A stretch of 64,000 bases of DNA from the NCBI RefSeq assembly GCF_003697785.1, contig NZ_QOKZ01000001.1:62001-126000 (forward strand), written 5' to 3'. This stretch comes from Paracoccus alkanivorans (GTDB taxonomy: Bacteria > Pseudomonadota > Alphaproteobacteria > Rhodobacterales > Rhodobacteraceae). Below the pieces are notes generated by a model. The model saw nothing but the letters and a program-made list of their open reading frames with translations, had not been told where the DNA came from and did not search any database. Below, in pieces: positions 51,400 to 60,523 of the stretch. Numbering within the stretch: position 1 is the first letter of the stretch; the number at the start of each line of letters is the position of its first letter. Made by a program: the position numbers and the translations under genes.

Positions 51400-52740
51400 T
51401 CAGACTGTTGCCGAAGCGGTATCGGAGCCGGACTGCGGCACGCCTGCGGGGAAACGCGACAGCCGGAACGGGGCGGGATCGACCAGCGGCGGCGCTCCGG
51501 TCGCAAGCTCGGCCGCCAGTTGTCCCGCGGCGGGGCCGATCCCGAAACCATGGCCCGAAAAGCCGGTTGCAACAACCAGTCCGGGCCAGTCCCTCACCCT
51601 GTCGATGATCGGCACCGCATCGGGGGTGACATCGATGATCCCACCCCAGCTTTCGGCGATCCGGGCATTGTCGAATACCGGGAATGCCCGGCGCACCGAC
51701 TGCATCGCCTTGCGCATTTGCCGGTGCTGCGGTTCGGGGTCCAGCACGCGGCAACGCTCGAACGGAGTGATCGCATCGGCGTTCCAGCGGCGCGGTATGA
51801 AAAAGCCATTCCAGGCCGATCGATCGAGGGTCAGGGTGATTTCAGAGGAGTTGCGCCGCAATCCCGGCAGGAAAAGCCGCAATAACCGGAAGGCGTCAGG
51901 CGTCACCTGCACGGCGGCGCGGCCACGGCGTGCAATGGTATAGCCGCCATCGAGCCTGGGACGCAGGCCGAATTCCCCGTTGCCGATGGCGAAACGCGGT
52001 CCATTGGCGACCGGGCCGGTCCGCAGCACTGAACTGCGGATCCGCAATTGCGGCAGGTCGAGGCCGAAATTTCCGGCAAACAGCCGGGACCACGCGCCGC
52101 CCGCAAGGATCACAGCTGCACAGCCGATGCGGCCACGCTCGGTCACCACGCCGGAGATCCGACCGGCATGCGTTTCAAGACTTCGCGCCGCGCAGCCGGT
52201 TAGGATCGCGGCCCCGGCCTCCCGCGCCGCAAGTGCGAGCGCCGCCGTCGCATGGGCGGGCTCTGCCCGGCCGTCATCCTCGGTCAGAAGCGCGCCGGCC
52301 GCAGTCAGGGCCGCTTCCGGGAAATGCGCGGCAACCTGCGCCCCTGTGAGCCTTCGCACCGCCAGCCCGAAGCCTTCGGCATCGCGCTCCACGGCGTCGA
52401 GCCACGCCATCTCCCTGTCCGTGGCGGCGGTATAGATGATCCCGGTCCGACGAAACCCGGTGTCGCGCCGCACCCGCGCGCTGAGCCCTTCCCAGATGCG
52501 CAGGCTCTCGATTCCCAGTGGGTATTCCGCGCGGGCACGGCCCATGCGCCGGACCCAGCCCCAGTTGCGGCTGGACTGTTCGCCCGCGATCCTCCCTTTC
52601 TCCAGCAGCGCCACCCGGTGCCCCTGCTCGGCCGCCCAAAGCGCCGCCGAGCATCCGACGATGCCGCCGCCGATCACCACGAGATCCACCTCCTGCGGAA
52701 GCGTGGCACCGCCTTCGACGCTATCCGCCGCGGGCCGCAT
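51400..52740 (-). CDS. DAO-family FAD-dependent oxidoreductase
   Basis: A 446-residue flavoprotein with VDLVVIGGGIVGCSAALWAAEQG near residue 20, RIAGEQSSRNWGWVRR, and C-terminal VVATGFSGHGFGIGPAAGQLAAEL. The SSRNWGWVRRMGR wording is common in oxidases of N-substituted amino acids such as sarcosine or gamma-glutamylputrescine. The ATG overlaps the SDR stop (TGATG). It could oxidise the N-alkyl amino acid released by hydantoin-type hydrolysis. Confidence 0.9.
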   Translation of the reverse strand: MRPAADSVEGGATLPQEVDLVVIGGGIVGCSAALWAAEQGHRVALLEKGRIAGEQSSRNWGWVRRMGRARAEYPLGIESLRIWEGLSARVRRDTGFRRTGIIYTAATDREMAWLDAVERDAEGFGLAVRRLTGAQVAAHFPEAALTAAGALLTEDDGRAEPAHATAALALAAREAGAAILTGCAARSLETHAGRISGVVTERGRIGCAAVILAGGAWSRLFAGNFGLDLPQLRIRSSVLRTGPVANGPRFAIGNGEFGLRPRLDGGYTIARRGRAAVQVTPDAFRLLRLFLPGLRRNSSEITLTLDRSAWNGFFIPRRWNADAITPFERCRVLDPEPQHRQMRKAMQSVRRAFPVFDNARIAESWGGIIDVTPDAVPIIDRVRDWPGLVVATGFSGHGFGIGPAAGQLAAELATGAPPLVDPAPFRLSRFPAGVPQSGSDTASATV

Positions 52741-53459
52741 CACAAGCCCGGCTCATAGCGCCAGTTCACCGCCAGTTCCGACACGCTCGCCGTGTTCGGC
52801 AGCATCACGATATCTGCCACCAGCCGGGCGAGATCCTCGGGGCGGGTGATCTCGTGCCGGGGCAGGTCATGGCGCAGGGTCATATCGGTGGCGACGAAAC
52901 CCGGGCAAATGGCGCAGGCGCGAACGCCCGAATCCCAACCCGCGCGGCGGGCGGCATGCGACAGCGCCACCGCGGCATGCTTGGTCATCTGATAGCCCGC
53001 ATTCAGCCCCAGCACCCGCTTGCCCGACAGCGAGGCGAGCACGATCACCCGCCCCCGCCCGCTGCGGCAAAGTGCCGGCAATGCCGCGCGCGTCAGGCGA
53101 AAGGGCGCCTTCACATTGATCGCCAGCAGACGCTCCAGCATTTCCTCCATCTCACCGTCGGGCTGCGGCGGATCGGGCATAAGCTCCAGCGGGCCGCCCG
53201 TCCCGGCATTGTTCACCAGGGCATCGATCCGGCCGAAATGCTTTTCGGTCGCCTCGGTGAACGCCCGCGCGGCATCGGCACGCTCGGCGTCATACGCGGT
53301 GACAAGCGGATCGCAGGCCGCCAGATCGGCGGGGAGAGAGCCGGGATCGCGCAGCCCAAGCGACAGGCGATAACCCTGCCCCGCAAGAGCCCGCGCGATC
53401 GCCGCCCCGATCCCGCGATTCGCGCCGGTGATCATCGCGACGGGAGCATCTTCGGTCAT
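52740..53459 (-). CDS. Short-chain dehydrogenase/reductase
   Basis: A 239-residue classical SDR. It shows ITGANRGIGAAIARALAG (NAD site), LVNNAGTGGPLEL, catalytic Ser in VLASLSGKRVLG, and the YxxxK pair in YQMTKHAAVALSHAA, then ICPGFVATDM. The start overlaps the stop of the upstream ATPase gene (ATGA). Substrate unknown. Confidence 0.92.
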   Translation of the reverse strand: MTEDAPVAMITGANRGIGAAIARALAGQGYRLSLGLRDPGSLPADLAACDPLVTAYDAERADAARAFTEATEKHFGRIDALVNNAGTGGPLELMPDPPQPDGEMEEMLERLLAINVKAPFRLTRAALPALCRSGRGRVIVLASLSGKRVLGLNAGYQMTKHAAVALSHAARRAGWDSGVRACAICPGFVATDMTLRHDLPRHEITRPEDLARLVADIVMLPNTASVSELAVNWRYEPGL

Positions 53460-54472
53460 GCCATGTCCCTCCTCTCGGTATTACCGGTTCCGGCCTTGAT
53501 ACAGGCCGCGCGCCAGCCTGTCCCCATCTGGCGATATTCGGGCATCGCGGCGGCGCAGGCTTTCTCCGCGACCGGGCAACGGGTGCGGAACGGACAGCCG
53601 GAGGGCGGGTTGGCCGGGCTTGGCAATTCGCCCGGAAGCACGCCTCCGCCCACCTCGGTTTTGCGGGGATGCAGTGAGGGCGTGGCAGCAAGCAGCGCCC
53701 GCGTATAGGGGTGCGCGGGGCTGTCGAAAACCTGCGCGGCCGATCCCTCCTCGACGATACGGCCCAGATACATGACCACGATCCGGGTGCAGAGATGATG
53801 CACCACATGCAGGTCATGGCTGATGAACAGCATGGCGAGATCAAGCTCGCTGCGCAGATCGATCAGCAGGTTCACCACCTGCGCCTGAATCGAGACATCG
53901 AGCGCCGAGACCGGCTCGTCCGCGACGATGAAATCGGGCCGGGTCGAAATCGCGCGGGCAACGGCAATCCTCTGCCTCTGGCCACCGGAGAACTCGTGCG
54001 GGCGGCGGCTCGCGACCGTCGCGGGCAGGCCGACCTGATCGAGCAGGCGGGCGATCTCGGATCTGACCTTCCCCGCCGGCACGATGCCATGAATGCGCAG
54101 CCCGTCGGCGATCTGCGCCCCGACCGAACGGCGCGGATCCAGTGAACCGAACGGATCCTGGAACACCATCTGCATCCGCCGCGCGAGCCTGCGGCGTTCG
54201 CCCCCGGCAAGATCGGCCAGATCGCGCCCGTCGAACACCACATGGCCGGTGGTGGGCTGGTCCAGCCCCAGCATCATCCGGCCAAGGGTCGATTTGCCGC
54301 AGCCGGATTCGCCCACCACCCCGACGGTTTCCCCCCGCGCAAGAGCAAGCGACACATCACGCACCGCCCAGACATCGCGGCGGCGGCCAAGCAGCCCTTG
54401 CCTCGCCGGGAAATTCCGGCCAAGGCTCCGCGCCTCGACCAGCGGCGGCGCTTCCTGCGGCATGTCGAACAT
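53456..54472 (-). CDS. Peptide-type ABC importer ATPase (DppF type)
   Basis: A 338-residue ATPase with Walker A GESGCGKST, signature FSGGQRQR, Walker B FIVADEPVSALDVSIQ and switch His LLFISHDLHVVHHL-type text. The C-terminal oligopeptide extension contains CPFRTRCPVAEKAC, a Cys-rich iron-sulfur-like motif of DppF proteins. ATG 54472 overlaps the fused permease-ATPase stop. Confidence 0.92.
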   Translation of the reverse strand: MFDMPQEAPPLVEARSLGRNFPARQGLLGRRRDVWAVRDVSLALARGETVGVVGESGCGKSTLGRMMLGLDQPTTGHVVFDGRDLADLAGGERRRLARRMQMVFQDPFGSLDPRRSVGAQIADGLRIHGIVPAGKVRSEIARLLDQVGLPATVASRRPHEFSGGQRQRIAVARAISTRPDFIVADEPVSALDVSIQAQVVNLLIDLRSELDLAMLFISHDLHVVHHLCTRIVVMYLGRIVEEGSAAQVFDSPAHPYTRALLAATPSLHPRKTEVGGGVLPGELPSPANPPSGCPFRTRCPVAEKACAAAMPEYRQMGTGWRAACIKAGTGNTERRDMA

Positions 54473-56343
54473 CAAGTGACCTCCTTCCAGCGGATGCAGC
54501 GGGTCATCCGGCCCCCGGCGGGGATGCTGACCTCGGGCGCGCGGGCAGAGCATGCCGGGCGGGTCTGGGTGCAGCGGGGAGCGAAACGGCAGCCCGGTGG
54601 CATGGCATGCGGCTGCGGCACCGTGCCCGGGATCGCGGTGAGCCGTTCCGCCCTGCCTTCGGGCACCGATGCAATAAGCGCCGCCGTATAGGGATGGCGC
54701 GGGCGGGCGAATACCTCGGCCACCGGTCCCTGCTCCACCACCTCGCCGGCATACATGACCGCCACCCGGTCGGCGATCTCGGCCACCACGGCAAGATCAT
54801 GGGTCACAAAGATCAGCCCCATCTCGGGCGTGTCGCGCTTGAGTTGCTGGAAAAGGCGCAGGATCTGCGCCTGAATAGTCGGGTCGAGCGCGGTGGTCGG
54901 CTCGTCGGCGATCAGCAGGCGCGGGTTGTTGGCTATGGCCACCGCGATCATCGCACGCTGACGCTGGCCTCCGGACAGCTCGTGCGGATAGGCGGCCAGC
55001 CGGCGTTCGGGATCGGGAATGCCCACCTGACGCAGCAATTCCACCATCCGCGAATGAAGCGCGGGCCCCCGCAGGTCGCTGCGGGCGCGGATCGCCTCGG
55101 CCAGTTGCTCGGCAATGCGCAGCACCGGGTTGAGCGCGGCGGCGGCGTCCTGAAAGACCATCGAGATCTCGCCACCGCGCAGCCCGCGGAACCCGTCCTC
55201 GTCAAGCTGCGCGAGATCGATTCTCCCGCCCTGCCGCGGCGCGCAGATCATCCGGCCGCCCGAAACGCCCAGCATATCGGGCAGGAGCCCCATCAGCGCG
55301 AGGCTGGTCAATGTCTTGCCCGAGCCGGATTCTCCGACCAGGGCCAGCGTCTCTCCGGGGTTCAGCGTGATCGAGACGTCATGCACCAGTTCCAGCGGTT
55401 GCCGCCCCGCCTCGACCGAGATCGAAAGATCGCGGATCTCCAGCAGCGGCGGGTTGGCGGCCCGGTGGTTGCCCGTGACGCCGGCGGCACCGGACCGGCG
55501 CGGCGACCGGCGCAGCCACAGCGCGCCCCCGGCGGTCACATGACGCGGATCGAGCGCCGATTGCAGCCGGTCGCAGAGCAGGTTGAAGGTCAGGATCGTG
55601 CCGGCCAGCGCCAGTGACGGCCAGACCAGCAAGAGCGGCGCAACCTCCATCGCCCCGCGCGCCGCGCGGATCATCAGCCCCCATGACGGAGTCGGCGGCA
55701 CGACGCCGAGGCCCAGAAAACTCAGCCCGCTTTCGATCACCATGGCCGAAGCCACGACGAGCGACATCTGCACCAGCAGCGGAGGCGTGACATTGGGCAG
55801 GATCGTCCGCCACAGGATGGTCAGCGGATGCGTGCCCATGGCCCTTTGCGCGGTGACGAAATCGAGCGCCCGGATCTGCAGCGTCGCGGCATAGACCACC
55901 CGCGCGTAATTGGGTGTATAGAGGATGGTCAGCGCAAGGATCAGCGGCCATGTTCCCGCGCCGAGGATCGTCACCACCAGCAGCGCGAGCAGCAGGGGCG
56001 GCAGGCACAGGACGACCTCGGAGGCGCGCACCGTCAGGAACTCGACCGCGCCGCGGAAATAGCCGCCCAGCAGGCCCAGCACGGTCCCGATGAAGGCGGC
56101 GGCCAGCGCTGATCCGACCGCGATGAACAGCGAGGCCCGCCCGCCCCAGATCAGCCGCGCCAGCACATCGCGGCCGAATTCGTCCTGCCCCAGCCAGTGC
56201 CCGGCGGAGGGGCCCGCAAAGCGATTGGTCACGTCCATCCCCCGGACATCGGGCAATGGCAGGATCGGCGCCGCCAGCACCAGCGCCACGATGACCGAGA
56301 TGATCGCGCCGGGCAGCAGCAGCTTGCGGGTCGCGCGGCTCAT
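54472..56343 (-). CDS. Fused permease-ATPase (DppC-DppD) of a peptide-type ABC importer
   Basis: A 623-residue protein joining two normally separate subunits. Residues 1-275 are a DppC permease (GHWLGQDEFGRDVLARLIWG; loop DFVTAQRAMGTHPLTILWRTILP). Residues about 300-623 are a DppD ATPase with Walker A GESGSGKT, LSGGQRQR, LLIADEPTTALDP and the C-terminal CRFAPRCTQTRPAC motif. The linker RRSPRRSGAAGVTGNHRA is basic and Gly-rich. No frameshift is evident, so the fusion is real rather than a missed stop. It overlaps the DppB-type permease upstream (ATGA). Confidence 0.92.
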   Translation of the reverse strand: MSRATRKLLLPGAIISVIVALVLAAPILPLPDVRGMDVTNRFAGPSAGHWLGQDEFGRDVLARLIWGGRASLFIAVGSALAAAFIGTVLGLLGGYFRGAVEFLTVRASEVVLCLPPLLLALLVVTILGAGTWPLILALTILYTPNYARVVYAATLQIRALDFVTAQRAMGTHPLTILWRTILPNVTPPLLVQMSLVVASAMVIESGLSFLGLGVVPPTPSWGLMIRAARGAMEVAPLLLVWPSLALAGTILTFNLLCDRLQSALDPRHVTAGGALWLRRSPRRSGAAGVTGNHRAANPPLLEIRDLSISVEAGRQPLELVHDVSITLNPGETLALVGESGSGKTLTSLALMGLLPDMLGVSGGRMICAPRQGGRIDLAQLDEDGFRGLRGGEISMVFQDAAAALNPVLRIAEQLAEAIRARSDLRGPALHSRMVELLRQVGIPDPERRLAAYPHELSGGQRQRAMIAVAIANNPRLLIADEPTTALDPTIQAQILRLFQQLKRDTPEMGLIFVTHDLAVVAEIADRVAVMYAGEVVEQGPVAEVFARPRHPYTAALIASVPEGRAERLTAIPGTVPQPHAMPPGCRFAPRCTQTRPACSARAPEVSIPAGGRMTRCIRWKEVT

Positions 56344-57299
56344 GACTTCACCAGCGAGATGCGTGGGTCGAGCAGCGCGTTCACCACATCGACCACGAGA
56401 TTGAGAAAGACGAAAAGCACCGAGATCGTCATGACGATCCCGACGACCTCGGGATAGTCGCGCGCATCCACCGCCGCGACGAGATAGCCGGACAGGCCGG
56501 GCCAGTTGAAGACGAACTCGACCAGCACCGTGCCGCCGATCAGCGTGCCCATTTCAAGTCCCAGAACGGTCAGCACCGGGATCAGCGCATTGCGCACAAC
56601 GTGGCGGCGCAGAATGCGGCTACGCCCCAGCCCCTTGGCCCGGGCAGTGCGGACGTAATCGCGCTGCAGCACCTCGAGCACCGAGGCGCGGCTCATCCGG
56701 GTGATCACCGCCCAAAGGGCGATCGCCACGGTTCCCGCCGGCAAAAGCAGCAGCTTCAGATGCTCCAGAGGATTCTGCGAGAACGGCACAAAACCGCCCG
56801 CGGGCAGGATTTTGAGCTCTTGCGCGAAGATCAGGATGACCACCGAGCCGACCACGAAAACCGGCGTCGACAGCGCCACCGAAGACAGCAGCGAGATCAG
56901 CGCATCCGCCTTGCCATCCGCCCTGATGGCGGCATAGGTTCCCAGTGGAACCCCGAAGATCGTGGCCAGCAGCGCCGCCCCGGCGATCACTTCGAGCGTG
57001 CGCGGCAGCCGGAGCGCGATCTGCCCGATCACCGGCGTGCCATCCCGGAACGACTCTCCGAAATCGCCGGAAAGGAACCCGCCCATATGCGCGATATATT
57101 GCTGCCATAACGGGGCGTTGAGCCCCATCTTCTCGCGCAGTGCCGCGACCGCTTCGGGATCTGCAGCGATGCCCCCCTGGCTCAGCAGTAGTTCTGCCGG
57201 ATCGCCCGGGATGAGATGTAGCAGCAGGAACACCGCAGTGACGACGATCCAGACGAGGAACAAGGCGACGAGGGTTCTGTAGGCGATATATCTGAGCAT
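56340..57299 (-). CDS. Peptide-type ABC importer permease (DppB type)
   Basis: A 319-residue inner-membrane protein with six segments, LIPGDPAELLLSQGG after segment 1, and the loop LEVLQRDYVRTARAKGLGRSRILRRHVVRNALIPVLTV near residue 200. It starts 8 bases after the binding-protein stop and overlaps the fused subunit gene. Confidence 0.93.
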   Translation of the reverse strand: MLRYIAYRTLVALFLVWIVVTAVFLLLHLIPGDPAELLLSQGGIAADPEAVAALREKMGLNAPLWQQYIAHMGGFLSGDFGESFRDGTPVIGQIALRLPRTLEVIAGAALLATIFGVPLGTYAAIRADGKADALISLLSSVALSTPVFVVGSVVILIFAQELKILPAGGFVPFSQNPLEHLKLLLLPAGTVAIALWAVITRMSRASVLEVLQRDYVRTARAKGLGRSRILRRHVVRNALIPVLTVLGLEMGTLIGGTVLVEFVFNWPGLSGYLVAAVDARDYPEVVGIVMTISVLFVFLNLVVDVVNALLDPRISLVKS

Positions 57300-57307
57300 G
57301 AGGCCGG

Positions 57308-58840
57308 TCAGCCAAGCAGGGTTTCTTCCAGCGTGATGCCGGAATAGAAGGTGAGTTGCCCCGGCATGTTGCTAAAGCCGCTGACGGACGCCTTCATGCC
57401 ATAGCCCTGCGACCGCCATGCCAGACCGGCGATCGGCGTGGTTTCGATGGCCACCTCTTCCAGTTGCTTGTAGATTGCCTTGCGCTCCGCATTGTCGAAT
57501 GTTGCCCGGCCTTTAGCGAAAAGTTCGGATATCTCAGGCGTTTCCAATCCATAGCTGCGCGAGAAATTCGCCGGCAGAGAGCCATCCAGAACATTGCCCA
57601 ACCCGTCGGGATCGTTATTGTCCGCCGTGGTTCCCATGACCGCCAGATCGAACTGTCCCTCGTTGCCCTTTTTCACCCGTGTCGCCCATTCCGGCAGGTC
57701 AAGCGTGGCGTTGATGCCGACCATCGAAAGATAGGCCTGGCAGACCTCTGCGGTGGATTGATGCATACCGTATTGCGCGGTGGCCAGCATCACGCAGTCG
57801 AAGCCATCGGGGTAGCCCGCCTCGGCCAGCAGCGCCATCGCCTTTTCAGGGTCGTAGTTCCAGCTATTGGCAAGATCGGGGTTGAAGAATTCCGATTGCT
57901 CCGCGATGGGCAGATGCTCCAGCGCGCCGCCGCGACCGAAAAAGGCCGCCTGCACGATGTCCTCGCGCTTGATCGCATGCGCCACGGCACGGCGCACCAG
58001 CGGATTGTCGAAGGGCGCGCGGCTACCGTTGAAAGTCAGATACATGAACGGGCCATCCACCGCGTCGAGCCTGAGATTCTCGTTCTCGTCGATCTGCGCC
58101 ATCGCCTGCCACGGCACATATTCGACAAGATCCACATCCCCCGCCTCGAGCGCCGCCACGCGCAGGTTCTCATCCGCGTAGACGGTGGCCTCGATTCCGG
58201 CGAGCTTCGGCAATCCCTCCTTGTAATAGCCGTCATAGGCCTTGAGGCTGATCGACACGCCGCGATCGATCCTGTCCAGCATGAAGGGGCCGGAACCGAT
58301 CTTCGTGTCGGGCGCCTCTCCCTTCTTGAGGATCGGCATATGGTAATGGGCGAACCAGCCGGGCAGCACGGCCAGAGGTTCGGCTGTGATCATGCGGACG
58401 GTCTTTTCGTCGGGTGTCTCGACGCTGGTGATGCGGGCAAGCTGGCCCTGCATATAGGCAGCGGAATCGGGCTTCTGCACCTCGGCGACGGTCCAGGCCA
58501 CATCCTCGGCGGTGACAGGCGAGCCGTCATGCCAGGTCGCGTCACGCAGCCTGAATACCCATGCTCCCTCGTCATCGACCTCCCAGCTTTCGGCCAGTTC
58601 GCCGCGCAGCATCCCGTCGGGGCCATAGCTGACCAGCCCGCGATGGATCATCAGCTTGATCGTTCCTGCGGCGGTCCCGCCGGAAGTCCAGGCATCGAAT
58701 GTCGGCGGGAAGGTCGACAGCGCAAAGCGCAGCGTACCGCCTTCTTGCGCCATCAGCCTGCGCGGGCCGAGAAAGGCGAGCCCGCCGGCAACGGCGCCGG
58801 TGGAGGCAAGAAATCTGCGGCGATTGAATCCTGTGGTCAT
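57308..58840 (-). CDS. Peptide-type ABC importer binding protein (family 5)
   Basis: A 510-residue periplasmic protein with a twin-arginine signal (NRRRFLASTGAVAGGLAFLG). Family 5 motifs are MIHRGLVSYGPDGMLRGELAESWEVDDEG, ATWHDGSPVTAEDVAWTV and RRAVAHAIKREDIVQAAF. It lies first among the importer genes, downstream of the hydantoinase/oxoprolinase genes across 72 bases, and presumably captures their substrate. Confidence 0.92.
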   Translation of the reverse strand: MTTGFNRRRFLASTGAVAGGLAFLGPRRLMAQEGGTLRFALSTFPPTFDAWTSGGTAAGTIKLMIHRGLVSYGPDGMLRGELAESWEVDDEGAWVFRLRDATWHDGSPVTAEDVAWTVAEVQKPDSAAYMQGQLARITSVETPDEKTVRMITAEPLAVLPGWFAHYHMPILKKGEAPDTKIGSGPFMLDRIDRGVSISLKAYDGYYKEGLPKLAGIEATVYADENLRVAALEAGDVDLVEYVPWQAMAQIDENENLRLDAVDGPFMYLTFNGSRAPFDNPLVRRAVAHAIKREDIVQAAFFGRGGALEHLPIAEQSEFFNPDLANSWNYDPEKAMALLAEAGYPDGFDCVMLATAQYGMHQSTAEVCQAYLSMVGINATLDLPEWATRVKKGNEGQFDLAVMGTTADNNDPDGLGNVLDGSLPANFSRSYGLETPEISELFAKGRATFDNAERKAIYKQLEEVAIETTPIAGLAWRSQGYGMKASVSGFSNMPGQLTFYSGITLEETLLG

Positions 58841-58912
58841 GTTCCTGATCTCCTTGTCGGTATGGCTGCCGCTTTGCAGCCTTTGATTATATTTTTATTG
58901 CGTGTCAGTCGG

Positions 58913-60523
58913 TTATTCTGCCGCGACCTGATTTTCCGCACAGGAAGCGGCGCGTTCTTCGGGGCGGCCATAGCCGCCGCCGCCGGGGGTGACGACCTCC
59001 AGCCATTCTCCGGCGCGCAATTCACCCTGCCCGCGATCGAAAGCCGAGGTGTCGGGGCCGGTCGCGAAACTCCCGTGACCGCCCGGTCCTCCGCCCAGAA
59101 GGCCCCAGGACCGCGAGAGATTGCGTGAGATATCGACGCGAACCATGCAGTCCTCGGTCGCCCGGTAGACCCGTCGCAGCCCCATGCCACCGCGATGCTT
59201 TCCCGCTCCCGCCGAGCCATCGACCAGTTCATAGCGTTCGAGGATCAGGGGATACTCTACTTCCAGCGCCTCGACAGGCAGGTTCGAGGTGTTGGTCGCA
59301 TGCACATGGATGCCATCCAACCCGTCGGCATCGGGGCGCGCGCCCCCGCCGCCGCCGATGGTCTCCAGATAGACCCAGTAGCTGCCCTTGCCGGGACCGG
59401 TCTGCCGCGTGCCCGAGAAAACCGCCACGGTGCAGGCCGAGTTGGTGCAGGCCGAAACCCGTTCCGGCGCCGCCTGCGCAAAGGCCCCGATAATGAGATC
59501 CGCGACCCGCTGGCAGGTCTGGACACGCCCGTTCACCGCGGCCGGATGGCTGCAATTGAGCAGCGAGCCCTGCGGTGCGGTGACGGTGATCGGACGGGCA
59601 AGCCCGGCATTGGGCAGGATGGTCGGATCGATCACGGATTTCACGATGTAATAGACCGTCGCCAGCAAAGCGGTGCGGGTCATGTTGATGCCCGAACGCA
59701 TCTGCTGCGGCGCCTCGAACTCCAGCCCGATCTCGTCACCGGAAATGGTCACGGTCACGGCCAGCGGAATCGGATCGTCGAAATCGAGCGTGTCGAACAC
59801 ATCCTCGAAACGCCAGCTTCCGTCAGGCAGGGCCGCGATCCCCGCGCGCATCTTGCGTTCGGCGTAGTCCAGCAGCGCCTCTCCCGCGGCGAGCACGGTG
59901 TTTACACCATGCCGGGCGCAAAGCTCCTGGAAGCGATGCACCCCGACCCGGTTCGCCGCCATCTGCGCACGCAGATCCGACAGACGTTCGCGCGGGACCT
60001 GGCAATTGAGCAGGATCAGTTCCTGCACATCCTTTTGCAATTCCCCCGCACGATACAGCCTGATCGGCGGGATGCGCAGCCCCTCCTGGTAGATATGGGC
60101 ATGGGCGCGGTCCACGAAATCCGAATGATGGGCAAGGTTCACGGTCCATGCAGCCAGTTCACCATCGATAAAGATGGGCTCGGCCAGCACGATATCGGGA
60201 AGATGGGTGCCGCCGCCGCGATAGGCGTCGTTGCCGACAAAGACATCGCCGGGACGCATCCCGGCCGGATCGTGCTCGGCCAATACCATCGGGATGAAAT
60301 CGAGAAAGCTGCCGAGATGCACGGGAATATGCTCGGCCTGGCACAGGGTTCGCCCCTCGCGGTCGAACAGCGCCGTCGAACAATCGCGACGTTCCTTGAT
60401 ATTGGTCGAATAGGAGGCGCGGACCAGTGCTTCGCCCGTCTCTTCGACAATCGAGGACAGTGCCGCGCCGATCACCTCGACGGTGATCGGATCGAGCGTC
60501 AACGCGGTGGGCCGGGCGGTCAT
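58913..60523 (-). CDS. hyuB: Hydantoinase B/oxoprolinase subunit B family protein
   Basis: A 536-residue HyuB protein. Features are DPITVEVIGAALSSIVEETGEALVRASYSTNIKERRDCSTALFD at the N-terminus, HVGDVFVGNDAYRGGGTHLPD-type text, NCSHPAAVNGRVQTCQRVADLI, and the C-terminal GGGPGGHGSFATGP with VTPGGGGYGRP. ATG overlaps the HyuA stop (ATGA). With HyuA it forms an ATP-dependent amidohydrolase acting on hydantoins, 5-oxoproline or related lactams. Confidence 0.92.
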   Translation of the reverse strand: MTARPTALTLDPITVEVIGAALSSIVEETGEALVRASYSTNIKERRDCSTALFDREGRTLCQAEHIPVHLGSFLDFIPMVLAEHDPAGMRPGDVFVGNDAYRGGGTHLPDIVLAEPIFIDGELAAWTVNLAHHSDFVDRAHAHIYQEGLRIPPIRLYRAGELQKDVQELILLNCQVPRERLSDLRAQMAANRVGVHRFQELCARHGVNTVLAAGEALLDYAERKMRAGIAALPDGSWRFEDVFDTLDFDDPIPLAVTVTISGDEIGLEFEAPQQMRSGINMTRTALLATVYYIVKSVIDPTILPNAGLARPITVTAPQGSLLNCSHPAAVNGRVQTCQRVADLIIGAFAQAAPERVSACTNSACTVAVFSGTRQTGPGKGSYWVYLETIGGGGGARPDADGLDGIHVHATNTSNLPVEALEVEYPLILERYELVDGSAGAGKHRGGMGLRRVYRATEDCMVRVDISRNLSRSWGLLGGGPGGHGSFATGPDTSAFDRGQGELRAGEWLEVVTPGGGGYGRPEERAASCAENQVAAE

